Positions 1 to 7,275 of a stretch of 44,990 bases of DNA are shown here, piece by piece. The position numbers and the translations under genes are program-made. The stretch is from Bradyrhizobium canariense (GTDB taxonomy: Bacteria; Pseudomonadota; Alphaproteobacteria; Rhizobiales; Xanthobacteraceae), in assembly GCF_019402665.1 (NCBI RefSeq), contig NZ_VSST01000072.1:1-44990 (forward strand). The letters are read 5' to 3'. Under the pieces are notes generated by a model, which did no database searches, had not been told where the DNA came from, and was given only the letters and a program-made list of their open reading frames with translations. How positions within the stretch are numbered: the first letter of the stretch is position 1; every line of letters begins with the position of its first letter.

Positions 1-36
1 ACATCCATGGGGCGAGAATACCGAAGTCGAGCCTTA

Positions 37-53
37 TTGCAACTCATTTGCAA
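37..53. promoter_or_regulatory. Fur-like operator candidate (TTGCAA-N5-TTGCAA)
   Basis: Two palindromic TTGCAA hexamers separated by five bases (ctcat) form a 17-bp near-palindrome about 120 bp before the MFS exporter gene. On the other strand it reads GCAAATGAGTTGCAA, which resembles the 7-1-7 boxes bound by Fur/Mur-type regulators upstream of iron-uptake genes in alphaproteobacteria (from memory; no motif scan was run). It could control the MFS gene to its right or a gene on the minus strand outside the window. Confidence 0.35.
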
Positions 54-176
54 CTGCATCTAGCCGCATCGGTCCCTCGGCGGCCGCTATGTGCCGCCCC
101 TGTCGGGAAGCGGGTGGGTTTGGCGGCCTTCCGAGGCAGATACTCGGCGCCAACCCGACTTTGCAGGAAATGAGCC

Positions 177-1421
177 ATGTCAAATCCGCTTCGCCTCCCC
201 GAGACATTCAACCGCCTCGCCTGGTCGAACCTGGCGGCACAGTCGGCCGAACAGATCGCGCTGGCCGCGGCCCCCATCGTCGCGGTGCTGACGCTCGGCG
301 TCGCCGAAGGCCAGACCGGCCTGCTCCAGACCGCGCTGACCCTGCCCTTCGTCCTCTTCGCCATCCCGGCCGGCCTGCTGGCCGACCGCATCTCCCGCCG
401 TTCGCTGATGGCGGGCGCCGAGGCGCTGCGTGCCGCGGCCCTTGCAGCGATCGTGCTGCTGCTCGCGCTCGGCGCGCTCAACCTGCCGCTGCTTGCGCTA
501 CTCGGCTTTGCCGCCGTGTGCGGCACCGTCGTCTACAGCGTGGCCGCGCCGGCACTGGTGCCCTCGCTGGTGAGTTCGGACCTGTTGCCGGCGGCCAATG
601 CGCGGATCGAGCTCGCACGCACCATCGCCTTCGCCAGCGGGCCTGCGCTTGGTGGCGCGCTGGTGGGGTGGTGGGGCGCGAGCCCGGCCTTCGGCTTCGC
701 GGCCGCGCTCTCGGCTATCGCCGCCGTGCTGCTCTCCGGCATCTACGAGCCCGCCCGCACGCCGGCGCCACGGCGGCATCCGCTCCAGGACATCCGCGAG
801 GGCGCGGCCTTCGTGTTTCATCATCCGCTGCTGCGGCCGGTCTTCATCACCCAGTTCATCTTCAACACCGGATGGTTCCTGCAGATCGCGGTGTTCGTGC
901 CCTACGCCGTACGTCACCTCGGCCTAAACGCGGTCGGCGTCGGCACCGTGCTGACGATGTACGGTGTCGGCATGGTGATCGGCGCGCTGTTCGCCACGCG
1001 CGTGATGAAGCGCGTCGCGTTCGGCACGGTGGTCGGCCTTGGCCCCGTCACCGGCTTCGTCGCCGCAATGGTGATGGCGCTGACGGTGCTGGTCCCCTCC
1101 CCCTGGCTTGCCGCCTTGAGCTTCTTCCTGCTCGGCGTCGGGCCGATCCTGTGGGTGATCTCGACCACAACGCTGCGCCAGTCGGTGACGCCGCCTCGCC
1201 TGCTCGGCCGCGTTTCCGCCATCAACATCATGAGCTACGGCGCCCGCCCGGTCGGCTCGGCGCTGGGTGCGATCGTCGGCGGCCTCTGGAGCGCGGAAGC
1301 GTGCCTCTATCTCGCCGCCGCCGTGTTCGGCGTGCAGGCGCTGGTGATCTGGCTCTCGCCCGCGGTGGCCCTGGACCGGCAGCCCGACATGGTGGGCGAT
1401 GAGGCGGTGGCGCGGTGTTAG
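177..1421 (+). CDS. MFS transporter, DHA3/EntS-like exporter
   Basis: A 414-residue major facilitator superfamily protein, the usual length for a 12-helix transporter. It has alternating hydrophobic segments throughout and an MFS loop 2-3 signature around residues 63-75 (GLLADRISRRSL). The overall pattern is like EntS/DHA3 exporters, which pump siderophores or macrolides out across the inner membrane; the substrate cannot be read from sequence. The ATG follows an AGGAAA Shine-Dalgarno-like stretch. The gene is alone on its strand, ends at an imperfect palindrome and is convergent with the cyclase gene. The Fur-like palindrome upstream would fit a siderophore exporter, but that is inference. 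The family is secure, the substrate is not. Confidence 0.85.
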   Translation: MSNPLRLPETFNRLAWSNLAAQSAEQIALAAAPIVAVLTLGVAEGQTGLLQTALTLPFVLFAIPAGLLADRISRRSLMAGAEALRAAALAAIVLLLALGALNLPLLALLGFAAVCGTVVYSVAAPALVPSLVSSDLLPAANARIELARTIAFASGPALGGALVGWWGASPAFGFAAALSAIAAVLLSGIYEPARTPAPRRHPLQDIREGAAFVFHHPLLRPVFITQFIFNTGWFLQIAVFVPYAVRHLGLNAVGVGTVLTMYGVGMVIGALFATRVMKRVAFGTVVGLGPVTGFVAAMVMALTVLVPSPWLAALSFFLLGVGPILWVISTTTLRQSVTPPRLLGRVSAINIMSYGARPVGSALGAIVGGLWSAEACLYLAAAVFGVQALVIWLSPAVALDRQPDMVGDEAVARC

Positions 1422-1435
1422 GCAGTTCCTCCGCC

Positions 1436-1555
1436 GTCGTCCTGGCGAAAGCCAGGATCCATTACCCCAGGGAGAAGTTTGGCAAAAATCGCCAACTATG
1501 AGTCTTCGCAAAACTGCAGGCGGTGGTTATGGGTCCTGGCTTTCGCCAGGACGAC
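1436..1555. repeat. 120-bp compound inverted repeat between convergent genes
   Basis: Left arm 1436-1466 and right arm 1525-1555 are inverted copies with about 28 of 31 positions matching. Each arm is itself a small hairpin (CCTGGC-GAAA-GCCAGG), and a third hairpin lies between them around 1476-1497. The element occupies almost all the space between the stop codons of the MFS and cyclase genes. It resembles a REP/RIME-type palindromic intergenic element and could serve as a bidirectional terminator or mRNA stabiliser. It differs in sequence from the palindromes near 10.1 and 13.4 kb. Confidence 0.75.
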
Positions 1556-1575
1556 ATTGGGGGGCACCGCGGAAT

Positions 1576-2835
1576 TTAATTCGCCAGATACCGCTCGTAG
1601 CTCCCCGTCACCGGCTCGCTCGCATCCACCTCGGGATCGAGCGTGTAGAGATCCTGCGCGCGGCCGATGCCGCGCAACGCGTAGCGGCCGGTGGAGACGA
1701 GATAGCGGCGGCCGGCGGCATCGAGGCCCTTGTAGAACTCCGCCGAGGCCAGCAGCTCGCGATCGACCGAACGGCTCATCGAGGCGATGCGACTGACCTC
1801 GTTCACGGTCGGACCGACCACGGTGAAGTCGAGCCGGTCCTCGCTGCCGATATTGCCGTAGAAGACCTCGCCGACATGCAGGCCGATATAGGCGGACGTG
1901 GTGGGACGGCCCTCGGCGCCCCGCCGCAGATTGAGCGCTGCAACGTTCTTGCGGAATAGATGCTCGGCGCGCAGCGCCGCGCGCCGGGCATACGCCATGT
2001 CTTCGCCGGTGAACATCGCGAGCACGCCGTCGCCGATCAGCTTCAGCACGTCGCCGCCGGCGTCGTGGATGGCATCGATCACGGCCTGCGCATAGTCGTT
2101 CAGGAACGGGATGATCTCGTCGGGGCCGATGCTCTCGCTGATTCCGGTCGAGCCGCGCAGATCCGAATACCAGAGCACGGCGTTGATGCGCTCGGTGACG
2201 CCGCGCGAGATGCGTCCGCTCAAGACCTGCTCTGACGCATCGCGTCCGAGATAGACGCGGCCGAGCGTGCGCGCGATGTCGACCTGCTGCGCCGACTTGA
2301 TCGCGAGCCCCAGCACCGGCACGAGATCGCGCAGCGCGGCGAGCTCGCCTTCGGCGAAGCCGCTGTCGCGTCGCGTTGTCCAGGAGGAGTAGAGGCAATC
2401 CATCTGCCCGAGCGCTCCGGTCTCCCCGAAGCGATGCACAAAGGCCAGGAAATGGCGGTGACCCGTTTCAGCGAGCTCGCCGATCTGCGAGAAATCGAGC
2501 GAGGGCGCGTCGGCGAGATCGATCACCATCTCGTCGTGACCATGCTCGAGCAAATGATAGAACACCGACCGGCGCCAATTGTTGGCCGCGTCGCCCTCGG
2601 CCGTCGAGCCGTATTCGACCACGTCGCTCTCGTTGGTCGGCGTATCGCTCCAGCGGAAGGCGCGTCCCTCGTAGATCGGGTGCAGCGTATCGATGACGAC
2701 AAGCCCACGCGAGAGTTCCAGCCCCTCGGCGCGGCAGCGCTCGCAGAAGCCCCGCAGCAGTTCGGGTTCGGGCAGGCCGGTGAGCCCCTGGCCGGCCAAC
2801 CAGTTCATCAGCGCAAGGCGCGAGGTCAATTGCAT
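1576..2835 (-). CDS. class III adenylate/guanylate cyclase
   Basis: A 419-residue soluble protein whose C-terminal half (about residues 215-395) is a class III nucleotidyl cyclase domain. The two metal-binding aspartates are visible as LWYSDLRGST (D225) and LIGDGVLAMF (D269). A lysine four residues before the second aspartate (K265) matches the adenine-selecting position, favouring cAMP as product. The transition-state Asn/Arg segment lies in VNEVSRIASMSRSV. The N-terminal 200 residues contain no domain I can name and have no transmembrane segment, so they are probably a sensor or regulatory part. Rhizobia carry many such cyclases, usually with unknown signals. The gene is single and convergent with the MFS gene. 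Confidence 0.88.
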   Translation of the reverse strand: MQLTSRLALMNWLAGQGLTGLPEPELLRGFCERCRAEGLELSRGLVVIDTLHPIYEGRAFRWSDTPTNESDVVEYGSTAEGDAANNWRRSVFYHLLEHGHDEMVIDLADAPSLDFSQIGELAETGHRHFLAFVHRFGETGALGQMDCLYSSWTTRRDSGFAEGELAALRDLVPVLGLAIKSAQQVDIARTLGRVYLGRDASEQVLSGRISRGVTERINAVLWYSDLRGSTGISESIGPDEIIPFLNDYAQAVIDAIHDAGGDVLKLIGDGVLAMFTGEDMAYARRAALRAEHLFRKNVAALNLRRGAEGRPTTSAYIGLHVGEVFYGNIGSEDRLDFTVVGPTVNEVSRIASMSRSVDRELLASAEFYKGLDAAGRRYLVSTGRYALRGIGRAQDLYTLDPEVDASEPVTGSYERYLAN

Positions 2836-3018
2836 GCGCCATTATGCCGTGCATTCGTGACGAGCGAAAGGCGGCGCGCGGAGCTTGCGCCGCCAAAGCT
2901 CCGCTCACGGGCAAGGCTCCCACCGGCGGCAGGTCGCATATGTCGCGGACGCTGTTGACGTCCCCCCGCCTCGGGCGCAAATGCGAATGATGACACGGCC
3001 GATCAGAAATACGGGGAC

Positions 3019-4176
3019 ATGAGCCAGCGCCAGCTTCCGATCATCCTGGCGCTCGGTACCACGCAGACCCTGGCCTGGGCCTCGAGCTACTATCTGCCGG
3101 CGCTGCTTGCCGATCCCATGGCGCGCGATCTCGGCATCTCCTCCAACTGGGTCTTTGGCGCGTTCTCGGCCTCGCTGGTGATCTCTGCGCTGCTCGGGCC
3201 ACGCATCGGGCGACAGATCGATCTGGTCGGCGGCCGGCAGGTCCTCTCGGTGTCGAACCTGACGATCGCTGCCGGTCTCGTTCTGCTCGGCCTCTCGCAA
3301 TCGGTGGCGGTGATGGCGATGGCCTGGCTCGTGCTCGGCATCGGCATGGCGATGGGGCTTTACGACGCCGCCTTCGCCGCGCTCGGCCGCATCTACGGCA
3401 CCGAGGCGCGCAGGCCGATCACCGGCATCACGCTGATGGCGGGCTTCGCATCGACCGTCGGCTGGCCACTCACCGCCTGGGGCCTTGCCCATATCGGCTG
3501 GCGCGAGACCTGCTTCGCCTGGGCCGCCGCCAACATCCTGATCGGCCTGCCCCTGAATTTCTTTGTGCTGCCGACGATCAAGGGCGCCAAGCAAGCTAAG
3601 GCGGCGGCAGAGAAGCCGCATCTGCCGCTCGACCGCACCATGATCCTGCTCGCGTTCGTCTTCGCCGCAGTCTGGACTGTCACCGGCGCGATGGCCGCGC
3701 ATTTCCCGCGCATCCTGGAGACCACCGGCGCGACGCCGGTCGAGGCGATCGCGGCCGGTGCGCTGATCGGCCCCGCGCAAGTCGCGGCGCGGGTTCTGGA
3801 AGCGGGCTTCCTCAGCCGCTTTCATCCGCTGTGGTCGACGCGGCTCGCCTGCCTCACCCACCCGATCGGCGCCGTGGTCGTGGCGATCTTCGGCGGCGCC
3901 GCGGCCAGTGCGTTTGCGCTGTTCCACGGCTCCGGCAACGGCATCCTGACCATCGCGCGCGGCACGCTGCCGCTGTCGATCTTCGGCCCCAAGGATTTCG
4001 GCTATCGCCTCGGCATCATCGGCGCGCCGGCACGGATGGCGCAGGCCGTGGCGCCGCTGGCCTTCGGCCTGCTCATCGACGTCATGGGGGCGAAGGTGCT
4101 GATCGTCTCCTCTGCGCTCAGCCTCTCGGCGTTGGCCGCGCTGTTCATGATCCGCGCACAACCGCGGCCGGATTGA
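3019..4176 (+). CDS. MFS transporter
   Basis: A 385-residue MFS permease with about 12 hydrophobic segments. The first helices begin at the N-terminus (TTQTLAWASSYYLPALLAD), and a loop 2-3 motif follows near residue 70 (GPRIGRQIDLVGGRQVL). A hydrophilic central loop rich in Lys/Ala (GAKQAKAAAEK) divides the two six-helix halves. No substrate can be assigned. The ATG is preceded by ACGGGGAC. It is divergent from the cyclase gene, and a one-helix protein gene lies 31 bp downstream on the same strand. Confidence 0.82.
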   Translation: MSQRQLPIILALGTTQTLAWASSYYLPALLADPMARDLGISSNWVFGAFSASLVISALLGPRIGRQIDLVGGRQVLSVSNLTIAAGLVLLGLSQSVAVMAMAWLVLGIGMAMGLYDAAFAALGRIYGTEARRPITGITLMAGFASTVGWPLTAWGLAHIGWRETCFAWAAANILIGLPLNFFVLPTIKGAKQAKAAAEKPHLPLDRTMILLAFVFAAVWTVTGAMAAHFPRILETTGATPVEAIAAGALIGPAQVAARVLEAGFLSRFHPLWSTRLACLTHPIGAVVVAIFGGAAASAFALFHGSGNGILTIARGTLPLSIFGPKDFGYRLGIIGAPARMAQAVAPLAFGLLIDVMGAKVLIVSSALSLSALAALFMIRAQPRPD

Positions 4177-4207
4177 CCCGGCGGGAGCTTTCGCGCACAA
4201 GCGGAGC

Positions 4208-4399
4208 ATGACCGAAGACACCCGCCCGCCCCGCACATTCAAAGGCCTCTTGCGCTGGGCGACCACGCCGCCACAGGCCTGGGGTGTCTATCTCCTCGCC
4301 ATCATCCTGGTCTGGCTGGTCTCCTTCTACGCCGGCTCGCTGAAGCCGAAGAAGACGCTGGACGCGAGCCCGCCCGCCGTGACTGCACCGAAAGGCTAG
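4208..4399 (+). CDS. small single-pass membrane protein of unknown function
   Basis: A 63-residue protein with a basic N-terminal stretch (PPRTFKGLLRWATTPPQ), one strongly hydrophobic helix at about residues 25-42 (YLLAIILVWLVSFYAG), and a polar Lys/Pro tail. It starts 31 bp after the MFS stop codon and is probably co-transcribed with it. It ends 5 bp before the end of the convergent lactonase-like gene. Short one-helix proteins of this kind are common in this family but have no assigned function. The clear helix and the tight fit between flanking genes argue that it is real. Confidence 0.55.
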   Translation: MTEDTRPPRTFKGLLRWATTPPQAWGVYLLAIILVWLVSFYAGSLKPKKTLDASPPAVTAPKG

Positions 4400-4404
4400 C
4401 CGCG

Positions 4405-5235
4405 TCAGTCGTAAAACTCCGGCGACATCTTCTGGCTGTCGCGCTGGATCTTGTCGTGGTTGATCCAGAGCTGCGCCTTCTCCTTGCCGAGCGTGTCGGC
4501 GATCTTCTGCATCGAGGCCGCGCTCTGGTCCTTGTTGGCGTTCATGCTGGGCACACGGCGGTTGTCCCAATTGTCTTTGAAGTGCACCGCATCGCCCGAC
4601 AGCACGACGGCGCCGGTCTTCGGCAGCTTCACCAGCAGCGATTGGTGTCCCGGCGTATGGCCGGGCGTCGACAGGATGGTCACGCTGCCGTCGCCGAACA
4701 CATCCTTGTCGCCCGCAAGCAGCTCTACCGGATGTGACGGCTTGAAGCGCGGCTCGTTGTTGGCGCCGGGCCAGTCATACTCGGCCTTCTGCACGTAGAG
4801 CATGGCCTGCGGGAACAGCTCGACATTGCCGGTGTGGTCGGGATGGGTGTGCGAGACCGCCATCATCTTGACGTCATCCGGCTTGAGGCCGAGCTGTTCG
4901 AGCTGGGCGGCAAGCGTCTTCGGCCGCCGCCAGGTCACCGCCTTGGGATCCGCGGGCGCAAGACCATTCGGCATCGCGGCGACTGCGTCGGCGATGCCGG
5001 TGTCCCACAGGAACCAGCCCTTGGCGTGCTTGACGAGATAGCAGCTGTCGACGAAGTCCATCGTCTTGCCTTCGTTGAGGCCGGGCGTCCACCGCGAGAT
5101 GTCGCCGGCGGTGCCCTCCCCGCAATTGAGCACGTAGAGCTTTTCGACACCGGTCTTTTCCGATTGCGCCAGCGCCGCATGGCCGGACAGAGCGAGCGCG
5201 GCGACGGCGAGAGCGAGCATGATCCTTGGCGTCAT
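4405..5235 (-). CDS. exported metallo-beta-lactamase-fold protein, N-acyl homoserine lactonase family
   Basis: A 276-residue metallo-beta-lactamase-fold hydrolase related to AHL lactonases (AiiA/AttM), which open the lactone ring of quorum-sensing signals. The HxHxDH metal motif is at residues 129-134 (HTHPDHTGN). Further ligands are in TPGHTPGHQS and LSGDAVHFKDNWDNRRVPS. The chosen ATG has a strong GGGAGGA ribosome-binding site four bases upstream. From this start the protein begins with a Sec signal peptide (about residues 1-24, ending ALA-QS), placing the enzyme in the periplasm, which is unusual for AiiA-type enzymes. Substrate is inferred from family only; other lactones or esters are possible. 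Confidence 0.8.
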   Translation of the reverse strand: MTPRIMLALAVAALALSGHAALAQSEKTGVEKLYVLNCGEGTAGDISRWTPGLNEGKTMDFVDSCYLVKHAKGWFLWDTGIADAVAAMPNGLAPADPKAVTWRRPKTLAAQLEQLGLKPDDVKMMAVSHTHPDHTGNVELFPQAMLYVQKAEYDWPGANNEPRFKPSHPVELLAGDKDVFGDGSVTILSTPGHTPGHQSLLVKLPKTGAVVLSGDAVHFKDNWDNRRVPSMNANKDQSAASMQKIADTLGKEKAQLWINHDKIQRDSQKMSPEFYD

Positions 5236-5313
5236 TCGTTCCTCCCTTGCAGCCATTGTCGGCTGTGACCGAGGGTCAACCCCGGCCAGTTCGCAGAATT
5301 CCCGCAGACCGCT

Positions 5314-6261
5314 TCAATGCGGGCAGGTCTCGACCTCGACGGTGACATGGCTGAGGCCCTTCAGCCCGGCGAGCCGCTTCTTGTAGACCGCCGGCTGCTT
5401 CGGCTTGTCCGAGACCACCGACACCAGCACGGCGCAATGGCCGGGACCGACCTGCCACAGATGCAGATCCGTGACGCGGTCGTCCCCGATCTCCATGCGC
5501 GCCCGGATCACACGCTCGAGCTTCTCGTCGGCGCGCACATCGAGCAGCACCGCGCCCGATGTCTTGATCAGGCCGAACGCCCAGCTTGCGATCACGGCAC
5601 TGCCGATCAGGCCGACCGCCGGATCGGCCCAGGCCCAACCCGAATACATGGCGACCACGAGCGCGGCGATCGCCAGCACCGAGGTCGCTGCGTCCGCCAT
5701 TACGTGGACATAGGCGGCGCGGAGATTGTTGTCGTGGTGGTGATGATGATGATCATCATGATCATTGTGATCATCATGCGCATGACCGTGATGGTGGTGA
5801 TCGTGGCTGTCGCGGAGCAGCCAGGCACTGGCGAGGTTGACGCACAGGCCGAGGGCAGCGACCGCGATGGCCTCGCCATAGACGATCGACACCGGCGTGA
5901 ACAGCCGCAGCACGCTCTCATAGGCGATCTCGACCGCGATCAGGCCGAGGATGACCGCGCTGGCGAAGGCGGCGAGATCGCCGAATTTGCCGGTGCCAAA
6001 GCTGAAATGCGAGCTCCCCAGGTGCCGCCGCGCAAAGCGATACGCGAATGCGGCAATCCCCAGCGCCGCCGCATGCGTGCCCATGTGCCAGCCGTCGGCG
6101 AGCAGCGCCATCGAGCCGAACAGCGAGCCGGCGACGATCTCGCCGACCATCATGACCAGCGTCAGCACGACCACGAGCCAGGTGCGCCGCTCGTTCTCGT
6201 CGTGCTTGTCGCCCAGAAAGGCGTGGTCATGGGTCCATTGTTCGATGGAATGGGAATGCAT
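5314..6261 (-). CDS. dmeF: cation diffusion facilitator, DmeF-like Co/Ni exporter with His-rich loop
   Basis: A 315-residue cation diffusion facilitator. It has six predicted helices, the TM2 metal site region LLADGWHMGTHA (near residues 53-64) and the TM5 counterpart HVMADAATS. Residues 151-179 form a cytoplasmic loop between helices 4 and 5 with about 15 histidines, encoded by a GAT/CAC-rich tract near 5.73-5.82 kb. The start MHSHSIEQW was preferred over a longer frame because it matches the N-terminus of DmeF proteins, which export Co2+ and Ni2+ in rhizobia. The C-terminal domain ends with Cys/His (VEVETCPH). It is divergent from the chromate operon. Zn export is an alternative role. Confidence 0.85.
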   Translation of the reverse strand: MHSHSIEQWTHDHAFLGDKHDENERRTWLVVVLTLVMMVGEIVAGSLFGSMALLADGWHMGTHAAALGIAAFAYRFARRHLGSSHFSFGTGKFGDLAAFASAVILGLIAVEIAYESVLRLFTPVSIVYGEAIAVAALGLCVNLASAWLLRDSHDHHHHGHAHDDHNDHDDHHHHHHDNNLRAAYVHVMADAATSVLAIAALVVAMYSGWAWADPAVGLIGSAVIASWAFGLIKTSGAVLLDVRADEKLERVIRARMEIGDDRVTDLHLWQVGPGHCAVLVSVVSDKPKQPAVYKKRLAGLKGLSHVTVEVETCPH

Positions 6262-6297
6262 CGCAAAGTCTCCGAAAGGTCCGGGCCGTTGACCCCT

Positions 6298-6325
6298 AAT
6301 ATAGACCTGCGAGTCTTCTGGGCAA
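6298..6325 (-). promoter_or_regulatory. candidate sigma-70 promoter for the dmeF-like gene
   Basis: On the minus strand, a TTGCCC -35-like hexamer (6320-6325) and a TATATT -10 hexamer (6298-6303) are separated by 16 bp. The promoter lies about 40 bp before the dmeF ATG. The -10 region sits in an AT-rich patch within GC-rich flanks, the kind of place where a metal-responsive repressor of the DmeR/RcnR type would bind. No such regulator gene is visible next to it. Confidence 0.35.
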
Positions 6326-6344
6326 AATCGCCGGAATGAGCCGA

Positions 6345-6373
6345 TTGACAGGTCGGTGCCGTTTCGGTGTAAT
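6345..6373 (+). promoter_or_regulatory. sigma-70 promoter for the chrB-chrA operon
   Basis: A perfect TTGACA -35 box (6345-6350) is followed, after exactly 17 bp, by TGTAAT (6368-6373), five of six matches to the -10 consensus. It points toward the chrB-like gene and would give a leader of about 75-80 nt. It does not overlap the candidate divergent dmeF promoter. Confidence 0.55.
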
Positions 6374-6456
6374 GAAGGCCATGGGGATTTGAGCGATCTC
6401 CCCACGAGGCGACATGCCCAAGTATCGCGTCCCGTTTCTTCTTACGAGGGCGCATC

Positions 6457-7275
6457 ATGTCTTCCTACACGACGATATCATCTGAAAAAATGGCACGGCT
6501 GATCGGCACGGCGAATGCCCCTGTCCTGATCGACGTGCGCACCGACGAGGATTTTGCCGCCGACCGGCGGCTGATCCCCGGCTCGATCAAGCTCAGCCAC
6601 GAAAATGTTCCCGACTGGGGCGCCAACTTCGCCGGCCGTTCCGCGATCGTCTCGTGCCTGCGCGGCGAAAAGCTCGCGCAGGGCACGGCGGCCTGGCTCA
6701 GGCAGCTCGGCGTGCAAGCCGAGACGCTGGAGGGCGGCTTCGAAGGCTGGAAGGCGGCAAAACTGCCGCTGGTCGACACCCGCAAGCTGCCGCCGCGCGA
6801 CGCCAAGGGGCGAACCGTCTGGGTCACGCGGGCGCGGCCCAAGGTCGACCGCATTGCCTGCCCCTGGCTGATCCGCCGCTTCGTCGACCCTACGGCCGTG
6901 TTCCTGTTCGTGGCGCCTTCGGAAGTGGCGGCCGTCGGGCAACGCTTCAACGCAGCCCCCTTTGACATCGAGAACGTGTTTTGGAGCCACCGTGGCGAGC
7001 TCTGCACCTTCGACGTGATGATCGAGGAGTTCGGGATTGCCGCGCCGGCGCTGCTCCGGCTGGCAACGCTGGTGCGCGGCGCCGACACCGGGCGGCCCGA
7101 CCTTGCGCCGGAGGCGCCCGGCCTGCTCGCAGCTTCGCTCGGGCTGTCGCGGATGTATGATGACGACCTCGAACAGCTCGAAGCCGGCATGCTGCTCTAC
7201 GACGCCTTCTATCGCTGGTGCCGTGACGCTACGTCTGAGACCCACAACTGGCCGACCAACAAGGCGAAGGCTTGA
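6457..7275 (+). CDS. chrB: rhodanese-ChrB fusion, chromate resistance protein
   Basis: A 272-residue protein in two parts. The N-terminal ~110 residues form a rhodanese domain with DVRTDEDF and the catalytic loop cysteine C67 in VSCLRGEK. The rest matches the ChrB C-terminal domain, with the signature KVDRIACPWLIRRFVDP and later FDVMIEEFG. ChrB proteins sense chromate or support chromate export; here the canonical ChrB N-terminal regulatory part is replaced by a sulfurtransferase-like domain. The stop codon overlaps the ATG of chrA (TGATG), so the two are translationally coupled. Domain names are secure; whether the protein is regulatory or enzymatic is unknown. Confidence 0.82.
   Translation: MSSYTTISSEKMARLIGTANAPVLIDVRTDEDFAADRRLIPGSIKLSHENVPDWGANFAGRSAIVSCLRGEKLAQGTAAWLRQLGVQAETLEGGFEGWKAAKLPLVDTRKLPPRDAKGRTVWVTRARPKVDRIACPWLIRRFVDPTAVFLFVAPSEVAAVGQRFNAAPFDIENVFWSHRGELCTFDVMIEEFGIAAPALLRLATLVRGADTGRPDLAPEAPGLLAASLGLSRMYDDDLEQLEAGMLLYDAFYRWCRDATSETHNWPTNKAKA

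Noticed and set aside
89..1402. A 437-codon open frame overlapping the first MFS gene on the same strand
   Set aside because: It is rich in Arg/Pro/Ala without domains or membrane segments; the competing frame encodes a clear MFS transporter.
2905..4266. A 453-codon minus-strand frame opposite the second MFS gene
   Set aside because: Composition dominated by Arg/Asp/His/Gln/Gly repeats, typical of antisense to membrane-protein genes.
5727..5815. CAT/GAT-rich tract resembling a microsatellite or small repeat array
   Set aside because: It is the coding sequence of the His-rich loop of the cation exporter, not an independent repeat element.
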